Part shown: in pieces, positions 17,321 through 26,401 of the stretch
Position numbering within the stretch: the first letter of the stretch is position 1
Layout of the letters: every line of letters starts with the position of its first letter
Source of the DNA: Rhodothermia bacterium
Lineage (GTDB): Bacteria > Bacteroidota > Rhodothermia > Rhodothermales > UBA2364
Length of the DNA: 57,621 nucleotides
Reading direction: 5' to 3'
Assembly (NCBI GenBank): GCA_017303715.1
Contig: JAFLBZ010000029.1
Span: 1-57,621, forward strand
The notes under the pieces: generated by a model
What the model saw: the letters and a program-made list of their open reading frames with translations, nothing else
Told to the model about the DNA's origin: nothing
Databases searched by the model: none
Made by a program: the position numbers and the translations under genes

Positions 17321-19009
17321 ATGGAAAACTGGTTAGAAGCCCTACAATGGCTGGGGGCAAGGGTGTTTTTTGCCTTTTGGTTACCCCTCATCGCTTGGAG
17401 TTTGGTTGCTTGGCTCCTTGATCACCTCCTTAACCGTATAGAAGCACCGCACAAAACGCTGTCTTTACGGTTAGCGGTTTTTTGGGCATTGCCCCTTGGG
17501 ATGGTTTGGGCGTCCTGGGGTTGGTTGCCGCAGTGGGAAGTGCCGTTGGTTAGGCCAGCGGTGGCCTTAGAAGTGCAGGAAGTGGTGTTTTTGGTTCAGA
17601 ATCCGGCTGCGGCTAAGCCATTGTTTACAGTAGGGTTATGGTATGTTTTTCCATTGGTTTTGCTTGTTGGTATTGTGATACGGGGTATTTGGAAGGCATT
17701 TTTGTTTTGGACTTCCGTTCAAGATGTGCGGGCATTGCGGACATGTCTTTTTCCCGTTCAGCAAAACAGTGCAAATGCCGAAGTCCTGCAAATTGCACGG
17801 TGTATGGACATTCAGCGCCCGATTGCGCTGTGTACTGCCGAGCGTACCTTTTCCCCATTTACGTTTGGTATTTTCCGTCCTGTTTTGGCACTGCCGCCAG
17901 AATTGCTTTTGCCGAGCGAAGGCCGAACCTTGGCCATCCGTCACGAATTGGTGCATATCCGCAGATTTGATGTGCTCTGGCGACTGTCCGAAGAGGGTCT
18001 TTTGTGGATTATGGGCTGGCATCCCTTCGTCCATCGTTATCACCACGAAATTCTGTTTGCCCGCGAAGCGACTTGCGATGCGGAGGTTCTGTCTGGTTCG
18101 CATGTGTCGAGGCAACATTATGCCCAATTGTTATACCATTTGCTTGCAAGCGAATCTATGCGAACGAATCCATTGCTTTCCACAATGGCCTCGGCGCAAT
18201 TCCAACAACTCAAAAGAAGGATTCAAACCATGAAAAAACAATTAGATAAGCCACCTTATAAAATGCGCTGGTGGGGCCTCTGTCTTCTGATCTTTGCGGT
18301 GGGTCTAACGGCGGTGTCCGGTCTCTTGAATCGCCCAAAAGCCTTTGCGAAGCCGATCAAAAACGAACGCATTTTGCCTACGACGTCGCAATCAATTACA
18401 CCAAAACAAGTTCTGGCTCCGAGAACCATGCGTGAGGATACCCTCAAAACCATACTTGTAAACGGAAAAAAGAAGGTGATCCAAACGGTTATCGTGCGCG
18501 AAAATTTCACGAAGCCCATTCGGGTGAAGTTTAAAGATGGGACGTTTTTGGACATGACATCCGATGAAGCACTTGGAAAAGGTATTGTATTACCACCTCC
18601 GCCACCACCACCTCCGCCTCCGCCAATGCGAGACAAGAACGGTTCGAAGGCTACCAATGGCGTCAATGGGCCAGACAACAAGCCTGATGCAAAAGGGATT
18701 TGGACTTTTGTGGAGAAGTTTCCTGAATTTCCGGGCGGTCTTGATAGCATGAATGAGTACCTCACAGCCAACGTGACGTACCCAGAATCTGCACGGAAAG
18801 AAGGTATTGAAGGGCCTGTTTTTGTCCAATTTGTGGTTGGTGAGGATGGTCAGATTTTGGATGCCATGGTGGTGCAGGGTATCGGTGGGGGATGTGATGA
18901 AGAAGCCTTGCGCGTGGTAAATGCAATGCCTCGTTGGCGTCCGGGTTCACATCAAGGCATGCCCGTAAAAGTTCGCTATACGGTTCAGATGCGGTTTAGA
19001 CTAAAATAA
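17321..19009 (+). CDS. M56 (BlaR1-like) membrane metallopeptidase with TonB C-terminal domain
   Basis: A 562-residue protein. Four membrane segments are visible: ~12-34, ~47-66, ~102-122 and ~313-333. The M56 zinc site HELVH is at 208-212, with the second part FAREATCDAEVL downstream. After the last membrane helix comes a periplasmic region with a run of prolines (DNA ~18595-18626) and a TonB_C domain (PEFPGG...VTYPESARKEGIEGPVFVQF...MPRWRPG). There is no penicillin-binding sensor domain. Such M56-TonB fusions are common in Bacteroidota and are probably envelope sensors that cleave the co-encoded BlaI-type repressor. An intrinsic terminator with a 10-bp stem follows. Confidence 0.93.
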   Translation: MENWLEALQWLGARVFFAFWLPLIAWSLVAWLLDHLLNRIEAPHKTLSLRLAVFWALPLGMVWASWGWLPQWEVPLVRPAVALEVQEVVFLVQNPAAAKPLFTVGLWYVFPLVLLVGIVIRGIWKAFLFWTSVQDVRALRTCLFPVQQNSANAEVLQIARCMDIQRPIALCTAERTFSPFTFGIFRPVLALPPELLLPSEGRTLAIRHELVHIRRFDVLWRLSEEGLLWIMGWHPFVHRYHHEILFAREATCDAEVLSGSHVSRQHYAQLLYHLLASESMRTNPLLSTMASAQFQQLKRRIQTMKKQLDKPPYKMRWWGLCLLIFAVGLTAVSGLLNRPKAFAKPIKNERILPTTSQSITPKQVLAPRTMREDTLKTILVNGKKKVIQTVIVRENFTKPIRVKFKDGTFLDMTSDEALGKGIVLPPPPPPPPPPPMRDKNGSKATNGVNGPDNKPDAKGIWTFVEKFPEFPGGLDSMNEYLTANVTYPESARKEGIEGPVFVQFVVGEDGQILDAMVVQGIGGGCDEEALRVVNAMPRWRPGSHQGMPVKVRYTVQMRFRLK

Positions 19010-19028
19010 AGCAGCGCAAAAAGCATAC

Positions 19029-19064
19029 AAAAGCGCAGGTGGGCGACGGCCTGTCTGCGCTTTT
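19029..19064 (+). terminator. Intrinsic terminator of the blaI-M56 operon
   Basis: AAAAGCGCAG (19029-19038) pairs perfectly with CTGCGCTTTT (19055-19064), a 10-bp stem whose 3' arm includes the T-run, 20 nt after the M56 stop codon. Confidence 0.8.
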
Positions 19065-19153
19065 CTGGTAAGGAACATCCGAGTACCGTCGTCGTGGAAG
19101 AATTGCCCCATTTATTTATCGGGTGTTTTCCCTTCCATTTAATCTATATACCA

Positions 19154-19765
19154 ATGAGCACAAGGTCTCTACTTTTGGTTGGTGCATGGTTTGTTTCCGC
19201 TTTTTCCGTCCATGCACAATCGTTCTCCGCCGATGCAAAAATCCCTAATAATGTGGTCAATTTTGCATTTCTACCTGGGCGCTGGGAAGTGGTTTCCTAT
19301 TCCGAACAAGGGGTGTATGTGGATAAAAAACAAGACCCTATACCGCAAGCTGTCAAAGTGTATCAACAAGTAAAAGCAGAACGTGCCAAACGCTACTATG
19401 GCTTTGATGCCGAAACCGACGAGTTGAGCCGCAGAGCAAGTCGAGCCTTCAAACGCTGGGAGGTGGAAGATAGTACCCAAGAGGTAAAGCGGGTGATCAA
19501 AGCCATCCAAACTCCTTTTGTCGCCGTTTTTTTTCAGGATGGGACACTCTCGTTATACAATAAAGACGAAAACGGACAAATCACAAATGTACGGGATCAT
19601 CAGTATTCCCTAACTTTAAATAGCCTACGCATGGAGCCGGGGCCGATGTATCGCCCAAAGTGGTTTGTTCAAATCCTTAGTCTTAGCGAAGACCAGATGC
19701 GCTTGTTTTTGCCAGAGGAAGCCACCATTGTGGATTTGGTAAAAACACCCTTTATCCTACCGTAA
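19154..19765 (+). CDS. Secreted protein of unknown function
   Basis: A 203-residue protein with a signal peptide (MSTRSLLLVGAWFVSAFSVHAQ), so ATG 19154 is chosen over the upstream in-frame extension to 19094. The mature part has no motif I recognise. It contains a Lys/Arg-rich central stretch (KVYQQVKAERAKRYYGFDAE) and a C-terminal half that reads like alternating beta strands (AVFFQDGTLSLYNKDENGQI; VQILSLSEDQMRLFLPEE). The opening LPGRWEVVSYSEQG is reminiscent of lipocalin-like 'threshold' domains, but that is weak. It stands alone between a terminator and a convergent phosphoesterase gene. Confidence 0.75.
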   Translation: MSTRSLLLVGAWFVSAFSVHAQSFSADAKIPNNVVNFAFLPGRWEVVSYSEQGVYVDKKQDPIPQAVKVYQQVKAERAKRYYGFDAETDELSRRASRAFKRWEVEDSTQEVKRVIKAIQTPFVAVFFQDGTLSLYNKDENGQITNVRDHQYSLTLNSLRMEPGPMYRPKWFVQILSLSEDQMRLFLPEEATIVDLVKTPFILP

Positions 19766-19846
19766 GTTTAAGTTAGTACCATTTCGCTAATGCACAACAT
19801 CAGCCAATGAGAGACGGTTTTTACGGTGACAAGCTCTTTCTATAAG

Positions 19847-21334
19847 TTATTGTGTTCTAAAAGCTTGTGAATACGTTTTACCGAAAGGGTCGGTGGCTTC
19901 GACGGTCACGTTTACAGATGGTGCTGGAGTGGGCGCATAGAACAAGTGGTGAGTGCGGTTGGGTTCTGCCCATGTTCGTCGGGTTGGTTTTTGGTTCCCC
20001 AGCATTTGTTCTACTGCAAGCGGGTCGTAACCAAGACGCCGCGACATGTGGCCTTTTCGGATACCATCTTCATACCAAACCACCTGCCAATCGGGATTCC
20101 AGTCCCAGACATTGGCCACAAACTCGTCGGGGGCATTAGGTTCACTCCCTGCTTTGTAGAGACGTATCTGATGATCATCCGGTTTTCCGGTGGCTTTATA
20201 TCGCCAAGAAAGTGATTCGCCATTTGCTTCAAAGACCGCATAGCCATTCGGAGCGCCATCCGAGCAAATATCACCACTCCACCATGCACCACAGACGGTG
20301 GCCAAGATATGTTCATGTACGCCGCCTTCATAAACATGCTCGTGTTCGTGTGTATGCCCAGAAATAAGGTGGGCTTGATAAGGCTTTAACAACCGATAAA
20401 TGGCCTCGCGATTGGTCACGCAATTGGCAATATTGGGGCGGGATTCCCCGTCGCGGGCATATTGTGTTGAAAGTCCCGGAATATGCCAAAACAAAACAAC
20501 CGGACGTCCTTTTTCCACCAAAGCGAGGTCTTGTTCAAGCCACGCCAGTTGCTCTTGATGAATGTAGCCCAAGTAACCACTTTTAACCCACATAACGTCC
20601 TCCAGCACCACATAATGCACCGCACCGCGATTAAACGAATAATAGGTAGGCCCAAAATGACGGGTAAAGGTGCGGGTAGAAGATTCATCGGTAAAACCAT
20701 CAAAATCTAAATCGTGGTTGCCCATCACTTGAAAGAAGGGAATACCCATTTGCTGGACTCCCGCCTCATAGTCTGGATAAAGGGTCAGGTCGTCAAACAT
20801 AATATCACCCACGGCAACACCAAACGCAGCAGAACTTGCTCTAAGGGTTTGTTGCATATCTGGAACCGTCTCGTTTAAAAATCGGGCTGTTTCATATTTA
20901 TTCTGGGTTTGTACATCCCCCAAGGCCAAAAAACGGTGACGATCTTGGTTGGTTTCGTCTGGTTGTAGCGTAAAAACAACGTCCATCTCGCCTTTTGCAT
21001 TGGGTTGGATGGGCCGATAAAACCGTGCTGTCCCAGTGGTGTTCTGAGGGATTTTATAGCTGGCAGGTGTAGAGATATAGACAAATGATCGGTTCGAGGT
21101 GCTGACCAAGGTAAACACGCCTTTGGCATCGGTTGTGACCACCGAGACACCATCGGTGACGGCAACCCACGGAACACCTTTGCCACCGCTCTGTACCACA
21201 CCCCGAATCCTGACCGGAGATACGGGCTTGGTCTGCAAAGGAAGAGGGCGATAAGGATCCGCAAGAATCCATTCGGGGATGGCCAATGCTGGAATGGCCC
21301 AAGCACTTTGTTTTAGAAATCGTCTGCGGTTCAT
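19847..21334 (-). CDS. Calcineurin-like metallophosphoesterase with Tat-type signal
   Basis: A 495-residue protein. MNRRRFLKQSAWAIPALAIP is a twin-arginine-type signal, which sets the start at 21334 rather than the in-frame Met at 21397. Residues ~38-130 form a small beta domain (RIRGVVQSGGKGVPWVAVTD), the MetallophosN part. The metallophosphoesterase core follows: LALGDVQTQ, GVAVGDIMFDD, QVMGNHDLDFDGF, VLFWHIPG and HLISGHTHEHEH, i.e. the full D/GD/GNHD/H/GHTH metal-ligand set. A C-terminal beta domain (MetallophosC) ends the protein. It is probably an exported phosphoesterase; the substrate is unknown. No obvious operon partner. Confidence 0.93.
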   Translation of the reverse strand: MNRRRFLKQSAWAIPALAIPEWILADPYRPLPLQTKPVSPVRIRGVVQSGGKGVPWVAVTDGVSVVTTDAKGVFTLVSTSNRSFVYISTPASYKIPQNTTGTARFYRPIQPNAKGEMDVVFTLQPDETNQDRHRFLALGDVQTQNKYETARFLNETVPDMQQTLRASSAAFGVAVGDIMFDDLTLYPDYEAGVQQMGIPFFQVMGNHDLDFDGFTDESSTRTFTRHFGPTYYSFNRGAVHYVVLEDVMWVKSGYLGYIHQEQLAWLEQDLALVEKGRPVVLFWHIPGLSTQYARDGESRPNIANCVTNREAIYRLLKPYQAHLISGHTHEHEHVYEGGVHEHILATVCGAWWSGDICSDGAPNGYAVFEANGESLSWRYKATGKPDDHQIRLYKAGSEPNAPDEFVANVWDWNPDWQVVWYEDGIRKGHMSRRLGYDPLAVEQMLGNQKPTRRTWAEPNRTHHLFYAPTPAPSVNVTVEATDPFGKTYSQAFRTQ

Positions 21335-21576
21335 TTCTGTTGGGTTTGGGTTAAAGGAGCATTTCCCCAACGTACACTTTTTTTCGTAGGATTTCAAGGG
21401 TTGGTACTCGATCTAAATCAAGGATAGGATGGTGTTTTGGTTTTAGGGAAGAAATACTACAGGAATTACGGGTTATAAGTTGTTGTTAATACATAAATTC
21501 GCTTTTGCGAAATATATGAGGTCTCATCTTGATTTTTCCTATTTCCATTGCAGTAACACGTTTGGCTTAAGGCATC
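21335..21576. other. Intergenic region
   Basis: This 242-nt stretch lies downstream of the Rieske operon and upstream of the phosphoesterase gene (both minus). No convincing ORF or terminator was found. Confidence 0.4.
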
Positions 21577-22554
21577 CTACCAAAATACCTCAAAATGAAA
21601 TGGCGCGGTTTTGATTTTAGTGGGATCGTGCATCCATGCGTATAGCTCTTGCCCCACTACATCGGTTTCATCAGAAACAAAGGTAGGCTTTGGGAAATGG
21701 CGAAGGTTCCGTGTTTGCACTTCAAGAATGTTTTGGTCTTGCTGAATGACTTTGCCAAAGAAATGGGCGGCCAAGCGCGAAACAAAAGGCGTCAGGTGGC
21801 CTAAGTCCAAAAAAATGCGTGCAAAGAAACGGGTATGGGCTTTTTCGGGTTTGAGCAAACCTTCAAACCGTGCCAAACAATGCCCTGCTGTGTCGTAATA
21901 AGCCAAGGTGGTCAAGTGTGGATGGTGGTAGCTGGCAACGGGTCGTAAGGTGCGAAATCTTTTTGGCAAAAACTGGGTAAGCAAGCCTTTAGGGGGTTCT
22001 GGTTGATAATACACCTCAAAACCATCTTCTTTCGGCTGGAGTTTTGCCGAAATGGCTTGGCGCTTGGGCGTTTGGCGGCGAATATAACCTTGGTGCACAA
22101 AATGGGTATGGCTGCCCTCCAAAAAGTTTTCGGCGACATTCACCATCTTGGCTTGTATAAGCCCCGTTTTAAAAAGTGTTGGCTTTTCTGTATGTAGGCT
22201 TGGCAAAACGGCTTGGACATCGGGCAGAAACCAAACCAGATCATGCGTTTCTCGTAAGGAAATGGGCTTCAAAGCACAAGGCATGGAGGCATTTTTAACA
22301 GGAACCAAGGTGTTCTGCCCGTTTGCCAAATTAAACCGCCAGCCATGATAGGGACATTCGATGGTTTGCGCATCTACCAGTTTACCCAATGACAGTGGTA
22401 CACCCCGATGCGGGCAAAAATCTTCGTAAGCCACCACCCGCCCTTGGCTTCGCGTCAGGATCAGAGGCGTATCTTGGAGCCAAACGGTGGAAAGTTTGCC
22501 CGCTTGGACATCATGTGCGAAGGCCAAGGGTACACAAAAAGCATTAGAGTTCAT
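21577..22554 (-). CDS. Rieske non-heme iron oxygenase (aromatic-ring-hydroxylase alpha-subunit type)
   Basis: A 325-residue protein. The Rieske [2Fe-2S] site is C47-x-H49 (FCPHRG) and C67-x2-H70 (CPYHGW). The mononuclear iron motif ENFLEGSHTHFVH in the centre supplies the two His and the bridging acidic residue. The length is typical of short, single-component-like oxygenases (VanA/PAO/CAO group) that take electrons from a separate reductase; no reductase gene is adjacent. It is the last gene of a three-gene operon and overlaps the preceding acyltransferase-like gene by 11 nt, implying coupled translation. The substrate is probably the small molecule made by its two neighbours (inference). 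Confidence 0.93.
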   Translation of the reverse strand: MNSNAFCVPLAFAHDVQAGKLSTVWLQDTPLILTRSQGRVVAYEDFCPHRGVPLSLGKLVDAQTIECPYHGWRFNLANGQNTLVPVKNASMPCALKPISLRETHDLVWFLPDVQAVLPSLHTEKPTLFKTGLIQAKMVNVAENFLEGSHTHFVHQGYIRRQTPKRQAISAKLQPKEDGFEVYYQPEPPKGLLTQFLPKRFRTLRPVASYHHPHLTTLAYYDTAGHCLARFEGLLKPEKAHTRFFARIFLDLGHLTPFVSRLAAHFFGKVIQQDQNILEVQTRNLRHFPKPTFVSDETDVVGQELYAWMHDPTKIKTAPFHFEVFW

Positions 22555-23659
22555 ATTTTTTCATCAAGGGAATGCCGATTTTATTAGAGAGTTGCAAGAG
22601 CAGTCCATACACCATCCGTCGAAAAAAAGGTAAGTGGGAAAAATACACAGCAGAGTACTCAATCGCCGGCTTTCCGCCACGTAAGCGCTTGAAGTGTGCC
22701 GCACCCGAACTTAGGTTCAAGGTTTTGCCTGTTTTAAACATGTAGTCAAACACAGATTGGATAGCATGTATGTATAGCCCCTGTTTTTGCGGTGCATCGG
22801 TATCGTAGCCCACTAACGGCGAGGTAATGGTCTGTTCAATCACAAACAAGCCGGAAAACGCTTTTAGCCGCCCCTCTTTGTCTGCAAACCCTTGGAAAAT
22901 TACACTTTGGCTCTGGTGGCAGGTTTGGAAAAAGGGCAAAGTGAACTGGGGATTATGCTGCGAATACTTTTCAAGGTAAAGTTTTTGGTAAAGCACAAGG
23001 GCTTCTTGGAGGTAAGAACCCATTGCATTATGGTCAAGGTAATGCAGATTTTGTTTGCGCATCAAACGTAAATCCTGTTTATTGTTGTTGTGTTTGCGCC
23101 ACATGTCCCACGTCAGGTCGTACAAATACACTTGTCGGCTGCCCACCAAAGCATAGCCATTCCGCCGGAAAGATTCGAGCAAATACCCGTGTTGTGGTTC
23201 ATTCAAGGAGCGAAAAATCAAGGCATGTTGCGGAAACGCATCACGTAAAAATACCGTTACGTCTTTGAGTTCTGTCCCAGACCAAGCCGGATAAGGATTT
23301 GTGGAGAGCAAAAAATTATTGACATGTACGTTTTGGTTGATTTGTCCCGCTTTTAAAATCAAACTCGCCCCTTTCAGTAAACCCAATAAACCCCATTTTA
23401 ATAGCGGATTTTGGATGTTTCGCTTGATTTCGTCTTGCGCATAAAGCACATAAGCCGTAAAAGGCGAGCAAGTAAACGTGCTTTCCCACTCGGTATAATT
23501 GATGGTGACGGGCAAAAAAAGGTCTTCTTTTACCTGCAACATCCGAAAATCGGTATCCGCATTTTGAATCCAATAGGCCGCTGGTGCGCCCAAGAACATG
23601 GCCGCATAGTCCTTTACCACGCCTTCGGGCAAGTCCGCCAATAAAACCCATTTTGGCAT
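22544..23659 (-). CDS. GNAT/FemAB-like acyltransferase-fold protein
   Basis: A 371-residue protein with no signal peptide. I see no catalytic motif with certainty. The C-terminal half resembles the GNAT-like fold of FemAB/Acetyltransf_6 proteins: VIFQGFADKEGRLKAFSGLF, then GYDTDAPQKQGLYIHAIQSV and FDYMFKTGKTLNLSSGAAHF-KRLRG, a pattern seen near the end of such proteins. It lies between an ATP-grasp ligase gene (10 nt upstream) and a Rieske oxygenase gene (11-nt overlap). Aminoacyl or acyl transfer to the ATP-grasp product is plausible but unproven. Confidence 0.7.
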   Translation of the reverse strand: MPKWVLLADLPEGVVKDYAAMFLGAPAAYWIQNADTDFRMLQVKEDLFLPVTINYTEWESTFTCSPFTAYVLYAQDEIKRNIQNPLLKWGLLGLLKGASLILKAGQINQNVHVNNFLLSTNPYPAWSGTELKDVTVFLRDAFPQHALIFRSLNEPQHGYLLESFRRNGYALVGSRQVYLYDLTWDMWRKHNNNKQDLRLMRKQNLHYLDHNAMGSYLQEALVLYQKLYLEKYSQHNPQFTLPFFQTCHQSQSVIFQGFADKEGRLKAFSGLFVIEQTITSPLVGYDTDAPQKQGLYIHAIQSVFDYMFKTGKTLNLSSGAAHFKRLRGGKPAIEYSAVYFSHLPFFRRMVYGLLLQLSNKIGIPLMKKYEL

Positions 23660-23669
23660 ATCCTATATC

Positions 23670-24776
23670 CTATACGGTTAATGCTTCGCCATTGTATTCT
23701 ATATCGCCTGTTGTGGCCGCTAACCACGTTCGGTTTTGGACAAATTTAAGGTATGAAATCTCCAAAAGGCTCAAGGCTTGAAGGAAAAAAGGTGCTTGGT
23801 CTTTAGGGTGAAAAATGACGTCTTGGGCACGACGAACAGGACGGGTAAAGAAGCGAATTGGGTGCAAAAGCGCCATCGCATACTTGATGGCATAAGATTG
23901 CTTCATGCTTGGAAAGGGTATCTTCTCCGTTAGAAATGCAGTTGCTAAGTCTTTATTTAATAAGTGTGCGCCACTGGTTCCGCGTGGGTTGCACTCAATA
24001 AAATAAGGCCGATCATCGGCATCCAAGATCACGTCAAAACAAAGTTGTCCGGTGTAGTGACACTGCTGGCCAAATGCCTGAACCTGTGCAAAACTGGCCG
24101 GATGGTGGATGGGTTCAAAATAGATTCCAGAGCCTCTTCCCGCCCGATACAAGGGGTGATAAGCTGCATATGCCTTAAGTTGCCCTTGATCCCAAAGGCT
24201 ATAAATACAGATTTCCTTGCCTTGTATCCGTTTTTGGGCAATCCAATCTGGCCGTTCTGCCTCGGTAAAGGCATCAGGGGAAAGCGTGCGCCCTAATACG
24301 GTAGCAGTGGCAAAACGCGAATAAATGGGTTTAAAAACATAGTCTTCACTGTGTGCCCAGTCTCGAAACTCCGAAAGGCGTTGTGTTTCTGGCATAGGCA
24401 AGTGGGTAGAAAAATCGGTATAAAACTGCCACTTATTGTGTAACTGCCGTAGTAAGTTGAAATCAGCCGTCCAGACCTTGCAAGGAAAGGCTGGTTTGCA
24501 AAAGCCTACATAAAAAGCTTCCTCGCAGGTCGGGATGAAGTGACCGATGTTTTCGTCAATGATGAGTTGTGTCAAGGCTTGCTTAAAAGCGGATAGCGCA
24601 TAACGAGGCGAAGGCAAAACCACATATCGCGCCACCGCATTCGACCAACGTGCAATGGTTAAGTGGCACGAATCCGCCATCACCACCCGATGTCCCTGCC
24701 CATGAAAACTACGGGCCAACTCTAAGGCAATCGGGGCGCGTGCGCCTGTGATGAGGATGGTTTGGGCTGCGGACAT
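23670..24776 (-). CDS. ATP-grasp domain ligase
   Basis: A 368-residue protein; start at 24776 because MSAAQTILITGARAPIALEL opens the N-terminal Rossmann-like preATP-grasp domain. The ATP-grasp part is visible as DYVFKPIYSRFATATVLG (ATP-binding Lys), WIAQKRIQGKEICIYSLWDQ, and CFDVILDADDRPYFIECNPRGTSGAH with the metal-binding Glu and Asn. The family joins a carboxylate to an amine or thiol through an acyl-phosphate. It is the first gene of the ATP-grasp/acyltransferase-like/Rieske operon. The substrate is not evident; such solo ligases usually belong to small peptide-like natural-product or cofactor pathways. Confidence 0.88.
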   Translation of the reverse strand: MSAAQTILITGARAPIALELARSFHGQGHRVVMADSCHLTIARWSNAVARYVVLPSPRYALSAFKQALTQLIIDENIGHFIPTCEEAFYVGFCKPAFPCKVWTADFNLLRQLHNKWQFYTDFSTHLPMPETQRLSEFRDWAHSEDYVFKPIYSRFATATVLGRTLSPDAFTEAERPDWIAQKRIQGKEICIYSLWDQGQLKAYAAYHPLYRAGRGSGIYFEPIHHPASFAQVQAFGQQCHYTGQLCFDVILDADDRPYFIECNPRGTSGAHLLNKDLATAFLTEKIPFPSMKQSYAIKYAMALLHPIRFFTRPVRRAQDVIFHPKDQAPFFLQALSLLEISYLKFVQNRTWLAATTGDIEYNGEALTV

Positions 24777-24858
24777 AGACTGTGGTTGGGCTTGTATGGC
24801 AAGTATCACGAGTAAAGTTGCTCTCGGTTCCGCCAAATGGCCACACTATTGTACCACG

Positions 24859-24888
24859 TCTTCTAATATAAGGAACCACCTCAATGGG
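24859..24888 (-). pseudogene. Possible remnant of the C-terminal tail of a type ISP-like methyltransferase gene
   Basis: The 30 nt at 24859-24888 match 26586-26614, the 3' end of the methyltransferase gene, apart from one inserted base and a few changes (TCTTCTAATA, AAGGAACCA and TCAATGGG are shared in order). Read on the minus strand it gives LPIEVVP, then with one frame change LILEDVVQ and a stop, compared with LPPIDMVPLLEDVV in the intact gene. It may be the leftover end of a deleted second copy. Confidence 0.3.
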
Positions 24889-24938
24889 TAATAAGCCAAT
24901 AAGCCCCCACACCACAAAGATGTAGGGGCATGGATTGC

Positions 24939-25607
24939 CTATTTATTCCGCTTAAACCGAAGGCCAATGGCGATATTTCCGTATCCCACAGCATTATACC
25001 AGTTTGTATATAATATTTCGCCGCTGGTGGCATAATACTTACCAAAATGCACCTGAAAAAAATATATCCATTTGGGGCGTTTGTTTAACGAAGCTCCAGC
25101 CCCTATATGCCAGCCCGGTAGTAGTACATCTGGGAGTTTATCAATCCTTACATTGTCTGGGTTTTTCGGATCTCGCCATTCGCTGGCGGTTACACTATGG
25201 TAAGACAGCCCTACCCCTCCAAAACCAAAGACCGCTACCCCATTCATGTCTTCTTTGGTTTGATGGGCATAACTCACCAAGAGGTTACCAACGTATTGAG
25301 TTGATGGGGAATACACCCATTGCTGATTAGCCTCACCTATAACATTTCCATTCAGATCAATTATAGGTGTACTATATCCAAATCTTCCACCTACATCGTA
25401 AAACGCACTGTACCGTGCCGTTGCCCTCAATTCGCCGTATCGGTGAACCGGAATCCCCACTCCCAAACCAATCGCTTCGCGACTTATATTTTGAGCGTCA
25501 TAGCTTTCATAGGAATAAGGCAATCCTAAATCTATGGAGAAATTGGTTTGTGCAAAGAGTGTAGGGGGCAATGGAAGAAGGGCTAAGCAAAAGAATAAAA
25601 GTTTCAT
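24939..25607 (-). CDS. Outer-membrane-type secreted protein of unknown function
   Basis: A 222-residue protein with a clear signal peptide (MKLLFFCLALLPLPPTLFAQ). The mature part is rich in Tyr, Gly and alternating hydrophobic residues (YGELRATARYSAFYDVGGRF; NLLVSYAHQTKEDMNGVAVF) and ends with a strand pattern, GYGNIAIGLRFKRNK, compatible with an 8-10-stranded beta-barrel. No specific family is recognised. The gene is upstream of the ATP-grasp operon on the same strand, 162 nt away, so co-transcription is uncertain. Confidence 0.75.
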   Translation of the reverse strand: MKLLFFCLALLPLPPTLFAQTNFSIDLGLPYSYESYDAQNISREAIGLGVGIPVHRYGELRATARYSAFYDVGGRFGYSTPIIDLNGNVIGEANQQWVYSPSTQYVGNLLVSYAHQTKEDMNGVAVFGFGGVGLSYHSVTASEWRDPKNPDNVRIDKLPDVLLPGWHIGAGASLNKRPKWIYFFQVHFGKYYATSGEILYTNWYNAVGYGNIAIGLRFKRNK

Positions 25608-26081
25608 GGCGTTTTTTTTTATGAAGGGCTATTGCATCTTTCCCTGTCGGTGTTCTAAGAATTAAAATGTTTTGAAAAAAATATTTAGCACGCTAAAAAA
25701 TGATACTATAAAGCACCTTTAAAGGTACATTATATAAGGTATAAAAATCAATATGTGATCTTAAAAATTACCACTACCAAGTATGTTCAGTTGAGGTATA
25801 GGTGTTAAATAAGGCTGTTTACATACTTGATCAACCTCCTATGTATGTAAAAATAAAAGGTTTGCACAAATAAGCAATCTATTTCACAAGGCGGTCAATT
25901 CAAAATTTAAAAAGCTCCAAACCTCTCAACGTTTTGAAAGTAGCTACGCTCTTCTGTTTGGTATTTAGCGTGTGATTTATGGCTTTTAAACCATTGTTAT
26001 TGAATGACTTGAATGATTAACGAAATAGTGGCATCGTCGGTTAGCGCGGAGGCATCCAGCAAGAACTACGCATAATGCGAT

Positions 26082-26144
26082 ATTAACGCCGTCCTTCAGG
26101 GCGGAGAAGCGAGCGCACAAACCCGAAAAGGCTTTAGCCCTGAA
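26082..26144 (+). repeat. 63-nt dispersed repeat, copy 1
   Basis: Begins ATTAACGCCGTCC and ends GGCTTTAGCCCTGAA. The second copy is at 26402-26464 in the same orientation and differs only by three C-to-T changes inside the hairpin CCGTCC-TTCA-GGGCGG. The element looks like a REP/BIME-type intergenic palindromic unit. Confidence 0.8.
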
Positions 26145-26198
26145 CGATGGTAAATGGTGAATGCTGTTCGTTCGGAGCGGCTTTCGATGAAGATGCCA

Positions 26199-26321
26199 CC
26201 CCAATGGGGCTGGGCTGTGACTTTGAAATGGATTTCTACGAATATCTCACCCCGATGGGGTTCGTCAGGGCTAAAGCCGGAAGGCGTGGCTACAGACAAC
26301 CCCACGCTGAAGCATGGGGTT
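26199..26321. repeat. Cluster of short palindromes between the two 63-nt repeats
   Basis: Perfect inverted repeats CCCCA-A-TGGGG (26199-26209), ACCCC-GAT-GGGGT (26249-26261) and AACCCCA...TGGGGTT (26298-26304 / 26315-26321). Also TCAGGGCTAAAGCC (26265-26278), the exact reverse complement of GGCTTTAGCCCTGA found inside both 63-nt repeats. Such units are typical of REP clusters in this phylum. Confidence 0.7.
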
Positions 26322-26401
26322 AGTGCCAATCCAGAAAACATGTGGCACGCTGCTTATCTGAATAGAGACGTAAAGCAAGCAAAAACAAGGCTAAATAGAA
26401 C

